Shown piece by piece: positions 11,186 through 21,426 of a DNA stretch of 64,000 nt. The stretch's first letter is position 1; each line of letters begins with the position of its first letter. This DNA comes from Toxorhynchites rutilus septentrionalis (lineage: Eukaryota; Arthropoda; Insecta; Diptera; Culicidae), in the NCBI RefSeq assembly GCF_029784135.1, contig NC_073746.1, positions 60,176,097 to 60,240,096 on the forward strand, given 5' to 3'. Position numbers and translations under genes: made by a program. Under the pieces are notes generated by a model. That model was given only the letters and a program-made list of their open reading frames with translations, did no database searches and was not told the DNA's origin.

Positions 11186-12336
11186 AAGTTGTTGAAAATT
11201 CATGAACTACAGCAACATCTTGAACTGGGTGCGATATACTACGCACTAGCGATCATTGAAACATTGTACATCGACCACTATTTTATTTTTTCAGACAGTC
11301 TCATCTCAATAGAGGCAATCCGCTCAATGAAAGTTGATAAATGCTCATCTTATTTCCTAACAAGAATAAGACATCTATTAAGTGTTTTGGTCGAAAAATT
11401 ATTCAAGATAACCTTAGCATGGGTTCCCTCTCATTGCTCGATTTCGGGGAATGAGAAAGCGGACTCGCTAGCTAAGGTCTCGACGAGTGCATGGTTCAAG
11501 GGATTGAATGTAGGTCGTGATTTCATTCGCGTGATATCTCGGCTTATGTCTTATCACTACCACCTAAACGCGCATCTTTTACACATTGGGCTCGCAGCAA
11601 ACAATCTTTGTGATTGTGGCGATGGCTACCACGACATCGAGCATGTTGTCTGGTCGTGTATCCGGTTCCATGCTGCCCACTCTCAGCTCTCTAGAGCATT
11701 GAGGGCACAAGGCAGACAATCGGATATCCCCGTCCGGGATACCTTAGGTAACCGAGATCCTGCTCTTCTGCTCCATCGATACCTGTTCCTCAGAAACGCC
11801 GATGTTAACGTTTAATGATGTTTCCTCCATTGTATCACTGTATCATATCCCTCCTATCCGATCGATAAACTTTTACTTAGTCGCGGTAATACATACACAT
11901 ACTCTTTACAGTTACACGGGCCGAAGGATGTGCAGCCCACTGATAATGAACCAAGAGCTGAAGATTGTACCGCTCATGGCAACTCTACACGAGCTGATGA
12001 TTCTGCCGGCTAGTGACCATTCTATCCTGGATTCCTCGAGTCGAGAAAGACGCATCACGCTAGATATGGGGTAAAGACTAGGGGGACACTGCTGATTAAT
12101 GGTCAGCTGCACCCCAATCATAAGTATCATGTGTCGGGCACACGTACATAGCATTGAAGACTGCAACTTCCCAATTATGAGAACACTTGTAATACTATCC
12201 TCGAGCCAACCGCGAGTAATCGGTTACATATTACTAACATAGTTGTAAGCAAACATTGTCGAAATATTGAACTCCCGGCCCCGTTAGGCTGACGCCATAT
12301 GAGCCTTAATAAAAATATCTATTTTGGATAAAAAAA
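11180..12336 (+). mobile_element. I-clade LINE, RNase H and 3' UTR (copy B)
   Basis: Longest copy of the I-type LINE family in the window, 5' truncated at about 11,180. An open frame to 11,815 encodes the C-terminal part of ORF2: an RNase H domain with FSDSLISIEA (catalytic Asp) and VPSHCSISGNEKADSLAK (the HCxxxGNExAD box with the last Asp), then LCDCGDGYHDIEHVVWSC, a CC-H-C zinc-like tail. Endonuclease and reverse transcriptase are missing. A roughly 520-bp 3' UTR follows and ends at TAAAAATATCTATTTTGGAT plus poly-A. RNase H marks the I group among LINEs. No intact element remains. Confidence 0.85.
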
Positions 12337-12628
12337 AGTAACATCTTGATTATATCACGCTTCAATTTTTTTCCGCGTGGTATAATGGAAACGTTTTCGA
12401 AACGGAAATTTAAAGAATTTTTTTCCTCAATCTGTATGATTTAAACATAATTTTTCGTGCAATATGCCAAATTTATGGAAAAACATTTATTTAAATATTT
12501 ATCAACTGGACACGTAAAACAACCTTTTCTAAAAATAAAGGCACAACTGAACTTTAACGACAAAGATACTGCAAAATTAGGTGCAAGCTTGTTTGCCTGT
12601 AAGTGGATTTCTTTAGAAGAAATGATAT
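12337..12628. other. Unassigned DNA at mariner target
   Basis: AT-rich. The frame at 12,457-12,630 is weakly protein-like (KHLFKYLSTGHVKQPFLKIK) but matches nothing I know. It reads straight into the mariner end, so the mariner interrupted it. Confidence 0.25.
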
Positions 12629-12630
12629 TA

Positions 12631-13879
12631 GGCTGTCAAAAAAGTCCTGCGGTATTTCCGCGAGGTGTCGTTGTAAGCGCGTAGTTCTAGTTGTATTCAT
12701 TGTATCGAGTCATACTATAACTTGTTGGAAAGGTATTTTTACGCGCTATAATATAGTCCTTGACAGTGTTTTGTTTGGTTAAGTCGTTCGTTATAGTGTC
12801 GCAAATATGGAGCAAAATAAAGAGAAAATTCGACATATTTTACAGTACTACTATGACAAAGGCAAAAATGCATCTCAAGCTGACAATAAAATTTGTGCAG
12901 TTTATGGACCCGATACAGTTTCCATTTCCACCGCACAACGATGGTTTCAACGTTTTCGTTCTGGTGTAGAGGTCGTCGAAGATGCGCCACGCTCCGGAAG
13001 GCCTGTCGTCGAAAATTGCGACAAAATCGCTGAATTAGCCGAGAAAGACCGGCATAGCAGCAGCCGTAGCATCGGCCAAAAGCTGGGGATAAGTCATCAA
13101 ACCGTTATTAACTATTTGAAGAAGCTTGGATTCACAAAGAAGCTCGATGTATGGGTGCCACACACGTTGACGCAAAAAAACATCTTTGACCGTATCGACG
13201 CATGTGAATCGCTGCTGAATCGCAACAAAATCGACCCGTTTCTGAAGCGGATGGTGACTGGCGATGAAAAGTGGGTCACTTACGACAACGTGAAGCGCAA
13301 ACGGTCGTGGTCGAAGCTCAGACGGTGGCCAAGCCCTCATTACGGCCAGGAAGGTTCTCAAGGATTGTAAAGGAATAATCTATTATGAGCTGCTTCCCTA
13401 TGGCCAAACGCTCAATTCGGACCTGTACTGCCAACAACTGGACCGCTTGAAGGTAGCACTCATGAAGAAGAGGCCAGTTTGATAAACAGAGGCCGCATTG
13501 TCTTCCATCAGCACAACGCCAGGCCACACACTTCTTTGGTGACGCGCCAGAAGCTCCGGGAGCTCGGATGGGAGGTTCTTTTGCATCCGCTGTATAGTCC
13601 GGACCTTGCACCAAGTGACTACCACCTGTTTTTGTCCATGGCGAACGAGCTAGGTAGTCAGAAGTTAGCCACAAAAGAGGCCTGTGAAAATTGGCTATAC
13701 GAGTTTTTTGCCAATAAGGAAGCGAGCTTCTATAACAGGGGTATTATGAAGTTGGCATCTCGTTGGGAACAAGTCATCGAACAAAACGGCGCATATTTGA
13801 CTTAAAACAGATGATTGTAACTAATTTTATGAACAAATGAAAATTCAAAAAAAAATACCGCAGGACTTTTTTGACAGCC
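12631..13879 (+). mobile_element. Mariner element with both TIRs, dead transposase
   Basis: A 1,249-bp mariner. The terminal inverted repeats start GGCTGTCAAAAAAGTCCTGC and match for 27 bp on both ends. Both ends are flanked by TA (12,629-12,630 and 13,880-13,881), the target duplication of this superfamily. The single gene inside runs from the ATG at 12,807. Boundaries are clear even though the coding part is broken. The next entry describes the transposase. Confidence 0.92.
12807..13805 (+). pseudogene. Mariner transposase pseudogene (cecropia-like)
   Basis: Transposase with N-terminal helix-turn-helix domains (residues 1-110, with STAQRWFQRFRSG and GRPVV) and a DDD catalytic core. The first catalytic Asp is present in VTGDEKW near 13,260. 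The second should be HQDNARPH but reads HQHNARPH at about 13,507-13,530, an Asp-to-His change. The third is in YSPDLAPSDYH near 13,600. Small deletions after KRKRSWSK (about 13,315) and near KGIIYYELLPYG cause frameshifts. A stop follows KKRPV near 13,482. Coding length is about 40 nt short of the roughly 345-residue norm. Wording of the conserved blocks resembles the cecropia subfamily; subfamily is an inference. Confidence 0.9.
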
Positions 13880-13881
13880 TA

Positions 13882-14349
13882 ATATTTTAAAGTTCTCGTT
13901 GTTTGAGAAACTACATGCATACAACCATTTCAAACTGATCACATTATCATTGACAATAGAGAATAAACTTTAATTAATATAAATTTCAATGTCCAACTTT
14001 CTGGTATATGTTGTTATACAGAGTTTTCTTCAAATTCCTTCAATCATTGAAGTTCTCGCCTAGTAGTGGACACTTCCTATATGACTCGAATAGTCGAAAT
14101 TCGTTTAAAAACAAGCCGCGACCGGTTTTTTTAAATTTGCACAGGAATAATTGGAATTTAAATTTACACAGGAATACACAGATATAAACACACACTTCAA
14201 TTTACAGAAGCTAAATCAAGTGTAGGGTAACAGGGGGTAAAATGCCCACTTTAAGCAAATAAGGCTCAAACATTTATTTTTACTACATTATTCATTGTTT
14301 TTTCACATCAAAAACGTAGCCACGTCAGTTTCCTTTGTAATTATGTGTA
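13882..14349. other. Intergenic
   Basis: No gene. A TAGGGTAACAGGGGGTAAAA motif at about 14,223 resembles the end of GGGGTAAAA-type mosquito elements, but I could not find its partner end. Confidence 0.3.
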
Positions 14350-15307
14350 GGGTAAATGATCTTGGTTTGTCCAGTCGAAAATATGATCATGGTTTGCCCA
14401 CTTTTTGGAATGCTCTAATTCAGCGCTCCTGTGTCAAATAAGGCCTTCGAATGTTTCGAAACATATAAATGAAATTGCCTTTTACATGATTTATAGTAGT
14501 TTGATAGTATATTTTTACGAAATCACATGTTCACATAATCACATAAAATACACCTTCTATTTGTGTCAATGCGCCCCTCATTCGAGCTAACTTTTAATCG
14601 ATCACCAGATGATTATTTGGCACGTTCAGACCTTTTCTGGATTACAACACTTATAAATATTGTAAACATCATGCTTGCTCACCATTTGTATCGGATTTAC
14701 ATAGCTAAACCATTAAATTAACGCATTTTGATGAACTCAATTCTGATCATGAGTTGTCCAATTCAATAATGTTGTTTTGTCCACATGATTTCTATGGCAA
14801 CCGCTTGGCGCGCTGCAGTTTGTTTATTTTTATTTATGGTGTGCTTCGCGCATAGCAGAAGTATGGTTTTTCTGTGATGATTGTGTTGAGGTGAACAATG
14901 CCCAAGAAAAGGCAATATTCTGAAGAAAGCCTAAATTATGAATGAATCATTATGATGAAATTAAACTCAAGCAATGATAAATGCAACATCTAATTGTGAA
15001 TTCGAATGTTTTCATTCAAAAATGGAGATTTCTAAAACCGGACAAACCATGATCATTTTTTTTGGGCAAACCATGATCAGAGGTGGTCAAACCATGATCA
15101 TAATTCTTTTTTAAGGAAAATCGTTAAAAAACATAAAAATTTGAATAATTTCAACACCTTATGGTAGTATTAGCAACTAGAGACTTGGGGCTTTTCAACA
15201 AACCCAAACTCGTATCGATTATGTGTGATTTTCATGAAGAAAAATCGATTTGCATTTACTAGTTGCGTAAAAACACCCCAAATTGGACAAACCAAGATCA
15301 TTTACCC
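14350..15307 (+). mobile_element. Pogo-type deletion derivative, 958 bp
   Basis: TA-flanked element (TA at 14,348-14,349 and 15,308-15,309). Terminal inverted repeats start GGGTAAATGATCTTGGTTTG and match for about 24 bp. Inside, at 14,898, an ATG opens MPKKRQYSEESLNYE before a stop. That start resembles the N-terminus of pogo/CENP-B-type transposases, which begin with a KRxxYS helix-turn-helix segment. The rest of the transposase is gone. ACAAACCATGATCA-type words recur near both ends (14,385-14,400; 15,040-15,105) and may be transposase-binding repeats. A non-autonomous pogo relic is the best reading. Confidence 0.75.
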
Positions 15308-15309
15308 TA

Positions 15310-16479
15310 CTAAAAAGATTGCGAATAGGGAAAACAAATAAAAATGATGAAAATTCTACAAGATTATATTGTATGCATTTCTAAAACAGACGGGGTAAGA
15401 TGATCTATATGGTGTCCAAAACGCACCACAACAACGGGTCGAAATGTCAAACGATTTCGAAGCATATCTTTTCGTGAAATCTTTATTCGCTGTATATACC
15501 CAGCTTCGGATAAGTTTCTCGCCTGGATGCTCTCGTATTTTCGAGCCTTTTTTGTTGTCGAACCAGAGACTTCGAGGAATTTTCATTTCAATATTTTATG
15601 TGTACAAATGTATTAATACGTACGCTGTTCACAAAAATATCTCTACGTGCCGCTGTACATAAAAGTGCTGGCAGATTTTCGTTCTTTAAAGTATGAGTTT
15701 TTATTGTGATTCTAAGGTTTGGGTTATTGGATGGATTTCAGTAGTGCGAAACATTTTACCCTGGTTCATTCTAATGTTTTGTTCAATAATTTAAAGAAAG
15801 ATTGAACATTTAAAATTATTAAAATTTTAATTATATTAAATAAGTTATATCTCGAGAACGGTTTACGATAAAACGTTTTTCAATGTTTTTTTGGGATATA
15901 AATGTGTTTAATATTTGATTCGGCTATTGAGTAAGAAGTTTTAACAGCGCCTTTGAAATATTATTTTTCCTAGTTCTTTAACTTTCCAACAGCTTGGTCA
16001 AACACCATATTTCCGAATTTTGGATGAATTGCGAACATGGTAGTTTGAGAACGAAATGTGCTCTGTTGACATTCAAAATTTGTGGTGTGAAAAGCTGTAG
16101 TAAAAACTGTGTTTAACGGTCAACCAAATCTATATGTAGAGCGTGTGAAACATAAAGGAGGGATCTTCGAAGCTCGATTTCATCAGCGCTGCACATCTCT
16201 TACAAAAGCGGCTGCAAAATTGATAGCGGAGAATGTAAATGTGCTGTTCAAATGTGATATATGATTGTTGATTTAAAACAATTGTGTGCGAAATGGTTTT
16301 CTGGACTTTGAAGAAGTGAAGAAAGAGATGGAATATTTTTTTTGTTTTTCACTTTCTTTGAACGAGGTCCTGAAAAACTTCTTTCAGAAGATGGGAAGTA
16401 TTAAAATCATTATTTCTCAACATTTAAAAGATTTAAAAGGTTCGTTTTTTGGAAAAAAATTGCTGTGATTAACAGAAAA
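15310..16479. other. Intergenic, AT-rich repeats
   Basis: No gene recognised. ACGGGGTAAGATGATCTATA near 15,390 resembles the GGGGTAAGA motifs at 24.87 and 34.3 kb. The section 15,780-16,030 resembles the TAGAGCAATTCC repeat family in style, without a clear boundary. Confidence 0.3.
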
Positions 16480-16794
16480 CGTACTCTTATCAACAAGACT
16501 GTTCTTTCTGAACCAGACTGTCCTAGTCGGAAAAAAACAAATCTTAATGTATCAACGCAAAGAACCGATACAAATAGAAATTAATTATAACGAAAATGAT
16601 GACGAGTTTGGAAGTAATGTAAACATTTGAAAAGAAACGTAAGACTGGCCCGGCTATAGTGATCAAATTGTTGAATCTTTGAAAAAGAATGACGATACAA
16701 GCAAATTTTAAAAGAGAAACTGAATCCTAGAATCCACCTAATTAGTAATTTTAGAAACGGGAAAGACGACTTATAGTTGAGTGTGTGGCAGGGG

Positions 16795-17226
16795 ATAACA
16801 TTGCAAGTGTTCCGGGCCGGAGGTTGTGCCGGCCACTGATCATTCAACAAGAGCCAAATATTGTACCGCTCATGACAATTCTACACGAGCTGAAGATTGT
16901 GCCGACCAGTGACCATTCGACGCTGGATTCCTCGAGTCAAGAGAGATGCATCAAGATTGATATGAGATACAGACTAGGGGGGCGTCGCTGATTAATGGTC
17001 AGTTGCACTCCAATAGGAAGGGTCCCGTGTCGGTCACACGTACAGAGCATTGGAGACTGCAACATCCCAATTATTAGAACACTTTGTAATACTAACCTCG
17101 AGCCAACCGTTAGTAATCGGTTACATATTACCAACATAGTTAAAGGCAAAAATTGCCAAAATATTGAAATCCCGTCCCCGTCGGGCTAACGCCATATGAG
17201 CCTTAATAAAAATATATATTTTGGAA
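16795..17226 (+). mobile_element. I-clade LINE 3' end, copy C (nested)
   Basis: 5'-truncated 3' UTR of the same I-type LINE family as copies A, B and D. It begins near GTTCCGGGCCGGAGGTTGTG and ends ATAAAAATATATATTTTGGA. It sits inside the jockey-like ORF1 relic, so it inserted later. Confidence 0.75.
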
Positions 17227-17229
17227 AAA

Positions 17230-17745
17230 CACATGAAGGTTTAAAGGATAGCATTGAAGCATTGAAAATAAGCTGGAAGAAAGATTTAACGCTATTGTTC
17301 CCAAACCGGTGAAACCAAAATTGAAAATATAAGGAAAGAGTGATCGATATTCCTCAGATATTTTTATTGACCTTTTAAAAAGTCAAAATGATGATATCGC
17401 GTTCCGAGAGGTGGAAGTCATTGCAGAATATGAAAATTCACGTTTCAAGTATAACAAATGTAATTATTTTATGGATACTCGCAAAGTAAGCATTGGATAG
17501 GACAAGTGTAAGGTAATTGAGGCCTTTAACTCTTTGCGATCGCTTGTCTGCTCACACCCACCATATCTTTTTCACCATTCTGATTGTTAGTCTGCTCTCA
17601 GCCACCACAGCAAGGAATCATGCTACTCTTATACTTTATGCAACGATGTATCGGTTTACACTTTTTCTAAACGAATCTTAATACTTAGTGAATCTGTTCA
17701 TTGGATAATATGGAGCTTCTATGAATTATAGATAACGGTACTCAG
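17230..17745. other. Continuation of LINE ORF1 relic, then unassigned
   Basis: 17,230-17,490 carries the second part of the ORF1 relic. 17,520-17,745 shows no feature. Confidence 0.35.
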
Positions 17746-17747
17746 TA

Positions 17748-18543
17748 CACCCAGGTTTTTTTACGCGGGGGATACGTACCTCGTAAAAAAAACCGCTCAA
17801 AAAACGCGTTAATTGGAAAATCCGCGTAAAAAAAACCGCGTTAATTGGAAAATCCGCGTAAAAAACCGCGTAAAAAACCGCGTAAAAAACCGCGTAAAAA
17901 ACCGCGTTAATTGGAAAATCCGCGCAAAAAAACCATGTCACCTAACGATAGATATCAAACGGGACTATCCCTACGTAGAACGGAAGTAAAAAGTTGAGTG
18001 TTACTCGCTTCCGAAAACCCGTAGTTTTTTCCTGCAATTTCGCTGGTTACTGGTAGCTATAGTTCGGTTTTCCTCACGAATGAGGACATCTGCTGTTGCT
18101 ATAAGATTCCCTAGTAATTTGTACACTCTTCTGCCGATGCACGTGCAGTACCACTGTTGGACCGTCCAGAGCTAAGTAGACAGGGAAATCCATTCACGAA
18201 TCGCTGCCCGTAAAAACCCTGCCCCGTAGTGCAGCCCGCTGAGCTACCCATTACCTAACACCGAAAATCCACGTAAGAATCGTGATAAGGTGCAGAACTA
18301 ATTTCCTTCATAAGCGCTAAGCTGCGTTACAAGCAGGGAACATAAGAGAAAAATGTGAGCTGAGGGGGAGATGTGATATTGCAATGGTCTTTTCTTACGC
18401 GGGTACCCCTTAAAAAAACCGCGTTAATGGGAAAATCCGCGTAAAAAACCGCGTTAATTGAAAAAACCGCGTAAAAAACCGCGTTAATTGGAAAATCCGT
18501 GTAAAAAAAAACCTTGTAAAAAACCGCGTAAAAAACCTGGGTG
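17748..18543. mobile_element. Fold-back element with internal CCGCGTAAAAAA arrays
   Basis: A 796-bp TA-flanked element (TA at 17,746-17,747 and 18,544-18,545). Its ends, CACCCAGGTTTTTTTACGCG and the inverted match ending CGCGTAAAAAACCTGGGTG, are near-identical inverted repeats. Next to each end are tandem units of about 12 bp (CCGCGTAAAAAA) mixed with a longer unit containing TTAATTGGAAAATCC (17,790-17,930 and 18,405-18,540). The 460-bp middle has no coding frame. Tandem repeats inside inverted termini are typical of fold-back transposons; the superfamily is not determined. Confidence 0.75.
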
Positions 18544-19410
18544 TATAAATGAAAGATTATTAACATGGGAAGATCAGAGGATAGTCACGATGCTGAGTAG
18601 CTTCGATACATCGGACAAAATAACTGTAAAAAGAAGAATGAAAGGAGGTGACACCATTTACGTTAGCAAACCAAATTTTATTATAAATAACTATATGAAT
18701 GTGGGAGGATTACGAAAATTTGTAGAACGACTTGCAGGTGATTTTCGTGTCATATACACGAAGGTGAATTATAAAATATATTGTTTATATAAACCACATT
18801 AAAACACATTGTTCAGTAAATACATAAAATAAATAAACAGATCTTATTTAACTTTCATAACTTTTAAAGTACTTGCAGTGAAACACGTTCTTTCAAGGGT
18901 AATTAATTCCGATCAGCACCCATATAAAAATTCAATTCGACCGCAGAGGGCTAATGTATTGTGTTGCTCAAAATGTGGAGAATATGGGCATAAGACACAG
19001 GAAAAATGAGGAAAAATGCTCATTACCTTGATAAACATAAAACATCTGCATGCTCATGAACTGACTTTAAGTGCGTAAATTGTTTGAAATTTAATAAGGA
19101 CCGAAACTTAAAATTGGTCATAAGACATCCAACTCATAGCACACAGCGTTCGGTGCATCGGAGACTACTAGAAAAGAAGAAAACCAAGTTTTTTTTCCAA
19201 TAAATAGCAATCCAAGGAAAGAAAATGTGAGAGGAAACTAGAAATAATCTACTTCAATAGAGCTGGGATTTCTACAAATTATGTTGCAATGCGACATATT
19301 GTAGGAACTATCAGTCCACGGTTGGTTTTTCTTCCTGAAAATCATATTGCTGATTGCTGATCATATTGCATTCATATGATCAATATAACATCCCGCGTTA
19401 CAAAGTTGGC

Positions 19411-19745
19411 GATTACTCGCGAACGACTCGAGGTTAGTAGGGTGACAATTTTTCATCAGGGAGAGGGAGGGAGATAAGATTATTTTTATTCTCTCCACTC
19501 ACCGCCATCTCGAAGAAACTCTCGCTTGAGCTTCCTAGAGTTGGGCTACATTTGATTTGAAAACAGATAACAATAGATGGAATAATGAAACAATGTTAGT
19601 ATGAAGAGGCGAGCGGACAGAAATAGAAGTACACTGATAATGGGATCCCACTGAAAAATATTATTTCTTTTAAGGGATTCAATATTAATTAAAACAATAT
19701 TTAAAATATGAGTAACGAAAAACACAATATATATACTGGTAAATG
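19411..19745. other. Unassigned
   Basis: Near 19,408-19,440 the phrase GCGATTACTCGCGAACGACT resembles part of the I-type LINE 3' UTR, a tiny remnant. The rest shows no feature. Confidence 0.3.
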
Positions 19746-19747
19746 TA

Positions 19748-20768
19748 TTAACAAAATAGAATAGTCACATAAAAGTTTACTGTATTGTTGTGGTTGATTG
19801 CTTTCCATATTATGAATTCATGTATTTTTGACTTAAAATATAGTTTCATTTTATTTTTGAAGTGATCAAGACGCGTTATAATTCGTATTTCTGGTGGTAG
19901 AGCGTTAAAGCGAGACGGTCCATAATAAACAATGCGCTTTTGACCAATGCACGATGTTGCCTGACTACGCATTAAATTATGAGCTTGCCGTGTGTTATGT
20001 CCATGGTTCATTGTAGGTATGGGGATTATTATTATCATTTATTACATTGTGAACGAGTTTACTAATTTCAAAATCGCTCAGCCCGATGAGTATCAGTATA
20101 CAATGAGAGTCGATTGAATACAACTCCAGGGTAGGATGCAGATTCGGTAACTTGAGTAGCTTGATGGTAGCTTGATGATACATTTAGAATTTTGGGGTCT
20201 GGACAAGTAATGATTTTTTTCTTTGGTGAGTGAAATAGCATGTATTTAGATTAAGTGATAACAAGTTACCCCGGAAATATTCACTGAGGATAGCTAGGTC
20301 ATTTTCCATTCGTGAGACTACTACTCTCGAGTCAAAGCATGGATAAAATAATGCTGTGTCATCCGCCAACAGTCAGGCTGTACCTTCCAAAGGCTGGTTT
20401 CCTGTGTCATTAAAGTACATTAGGAACAGTGGAGGCCCAATGTTACTACCTTGAGGTATGCCAATATTTATTGAACTTAGGGTACTTTTACCATCATTAA
20501 GAGTTACATGTTTTTGTCTACCGGAGAGATACTTACTGACAAGGTCGTTCGCTATCCCACGTATTCCATAAATATTGAGCTTTTTTAGCAATATTTGGTG
20601 ATCTATTGTATCAAATGCCTTCTTGAGATCTAGAAATAGACCACCAACAATCATTTTATGATCTATTCCATCAATTAGCTCATCTAAAAGCTCATTGATG
20701 GCAGTTGAAGTGCTGCATCCACGTCTAAATCCGTACTGAAACTTGTAGAGAACGTTATTTTTATTCAA
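19748..20768 (-). pseudogene. L2/CR1-like LINE reverse transcriptase relic
   Basis: Minus-strand ORF2 remnant. From 20,768 the frame gives QYGFRRGCSTSTAINELLDE, then FLDLKKAFDTIDHQILLKKL with the first catalytic Asp, KYLSGRQKHV, and GIPQGSNIGPPLFLMYFND. One stop later it gives LADDTALFYP, the xADD catalytic box (20,184-20,369). A block of the thumb is lost. The C-terminal tail HNTRQAHNLM, YYGPSRFNALPPEI and FKNKMKLYFKSKI (19,748-20,038) closes the protein. The GxPQGS and H-NTR tail are usual in L2/CR1/jockey-group elements. It is dead but well preserved. Confidence 0.85.
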
Positions 20769-20939
20769 AAAATCAAGTAATCGAGCAGTTTCTCAAATAT
20801 TTTGTTGAAAACCGATAGTGTTGAAATCGGTCGATAGTTGCTTGGATTTGTGGAGTTATCGGCTTTGGACAATACTAACAATACTGATGATTAAACACGG
20901 AGATCGATAGTTTTGAGGGAAAGATAGATTTGGGACATG

Positions 20940-21426
20940 AAATCAAGGTCTAACCGAGTCAACACATCCCGCACCCGTACATTGGGTTGTTTTCCTCGGG
21001 CCCGAAGATCTGGCTACAAGATACTTCTCGCACGACCAAACAACATGCTCGATGTCCTTGATCACAAACGCAGAGATTGCTGCTGACAAGATTTATACGA
21101 AATAACAGCGCGTCTAACGAACAGTGATTGAACATCGGAAGACGATTCGAATAATGTCTCGACTTATTTCCAGACTTTTGAACCATGGTTTAAGGCTAAC
21201 CATAGGGATAATCGAATGAAACCACCGGACCCATCCATATTTGTTCCACCTGCGTTGCCAGTTAGCGATTGTATTTTTACGGACTAAAAAATAAAATTCA
21301 TTGAAGGCGATTTTACGCTGATAAATATCGCCTTCAATCGCACCCACCTTTGCTAATGAGCCAGCCCTCTCATTACCAGGAATTGAGCAATGTGAAGGGA
21401 CCCAAACAAAGGTGATGACATAACAG
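20940..21426 (-). pseudogene. I-clade LINE, RNase H C-terminal relic
   Basis: Minus-strand remnant of another I-type ORF2. FVWVPSHCSIPGNERAGSLA (21,345-21,410) is the last RNase H box, with Asp replaced by Gly in the usual NExAD. Further on come ISRDIIRIVF and NHCSLDALLFRINLVSSNLC (about 21,180-21,060), the post-RNase H region. The family differs from copies A-D; a closer relative lies at 37.55-37.81 kb. Its upstream edge abuts the Mutator-like gene. Confidence 0.75.

Larger units (their letters stand above)
16480..19410 (+). pseudogene. Jockey-like LINE relic: ORF1 and start of endonuclease
   Basis: An old plus-strand LINE spread over 2.9 kb and interrupted by later insertions. From about 16,650 the frames give GPAIV-type and then IHLISNFRNGKD-type text, as in the PRE_C2HC region of jockey ORF1 proteins. 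It resumes after the nested LINE at 17,227 (EALKISWKKDL; SDIFIDLLKSQNDDI). At 18,961-19,010 CSKCGEYGHKTQEK is a CCHC knuckle, and at 19,070-19,112 KCVNCLKFNKDR is a second. At 19,241-19,355 IIYFNRAGISTNYVAMRHIV followed by FLPENHIAD matches the opening of an apurinic endonuclease domain (Asn and Glu of the active site). Frameshifts and stops are frequent. Segment order N-to-C on one strand supports a single ancestral element. Confidence 0.65.

Noticed and set aside
17748..18543. CRISPR-like array because of regular short repeats
   Set aside because: Units are contiguous without unique spacers, sit inside inverted ends of a transposon, and the DNA is eukaryotic.
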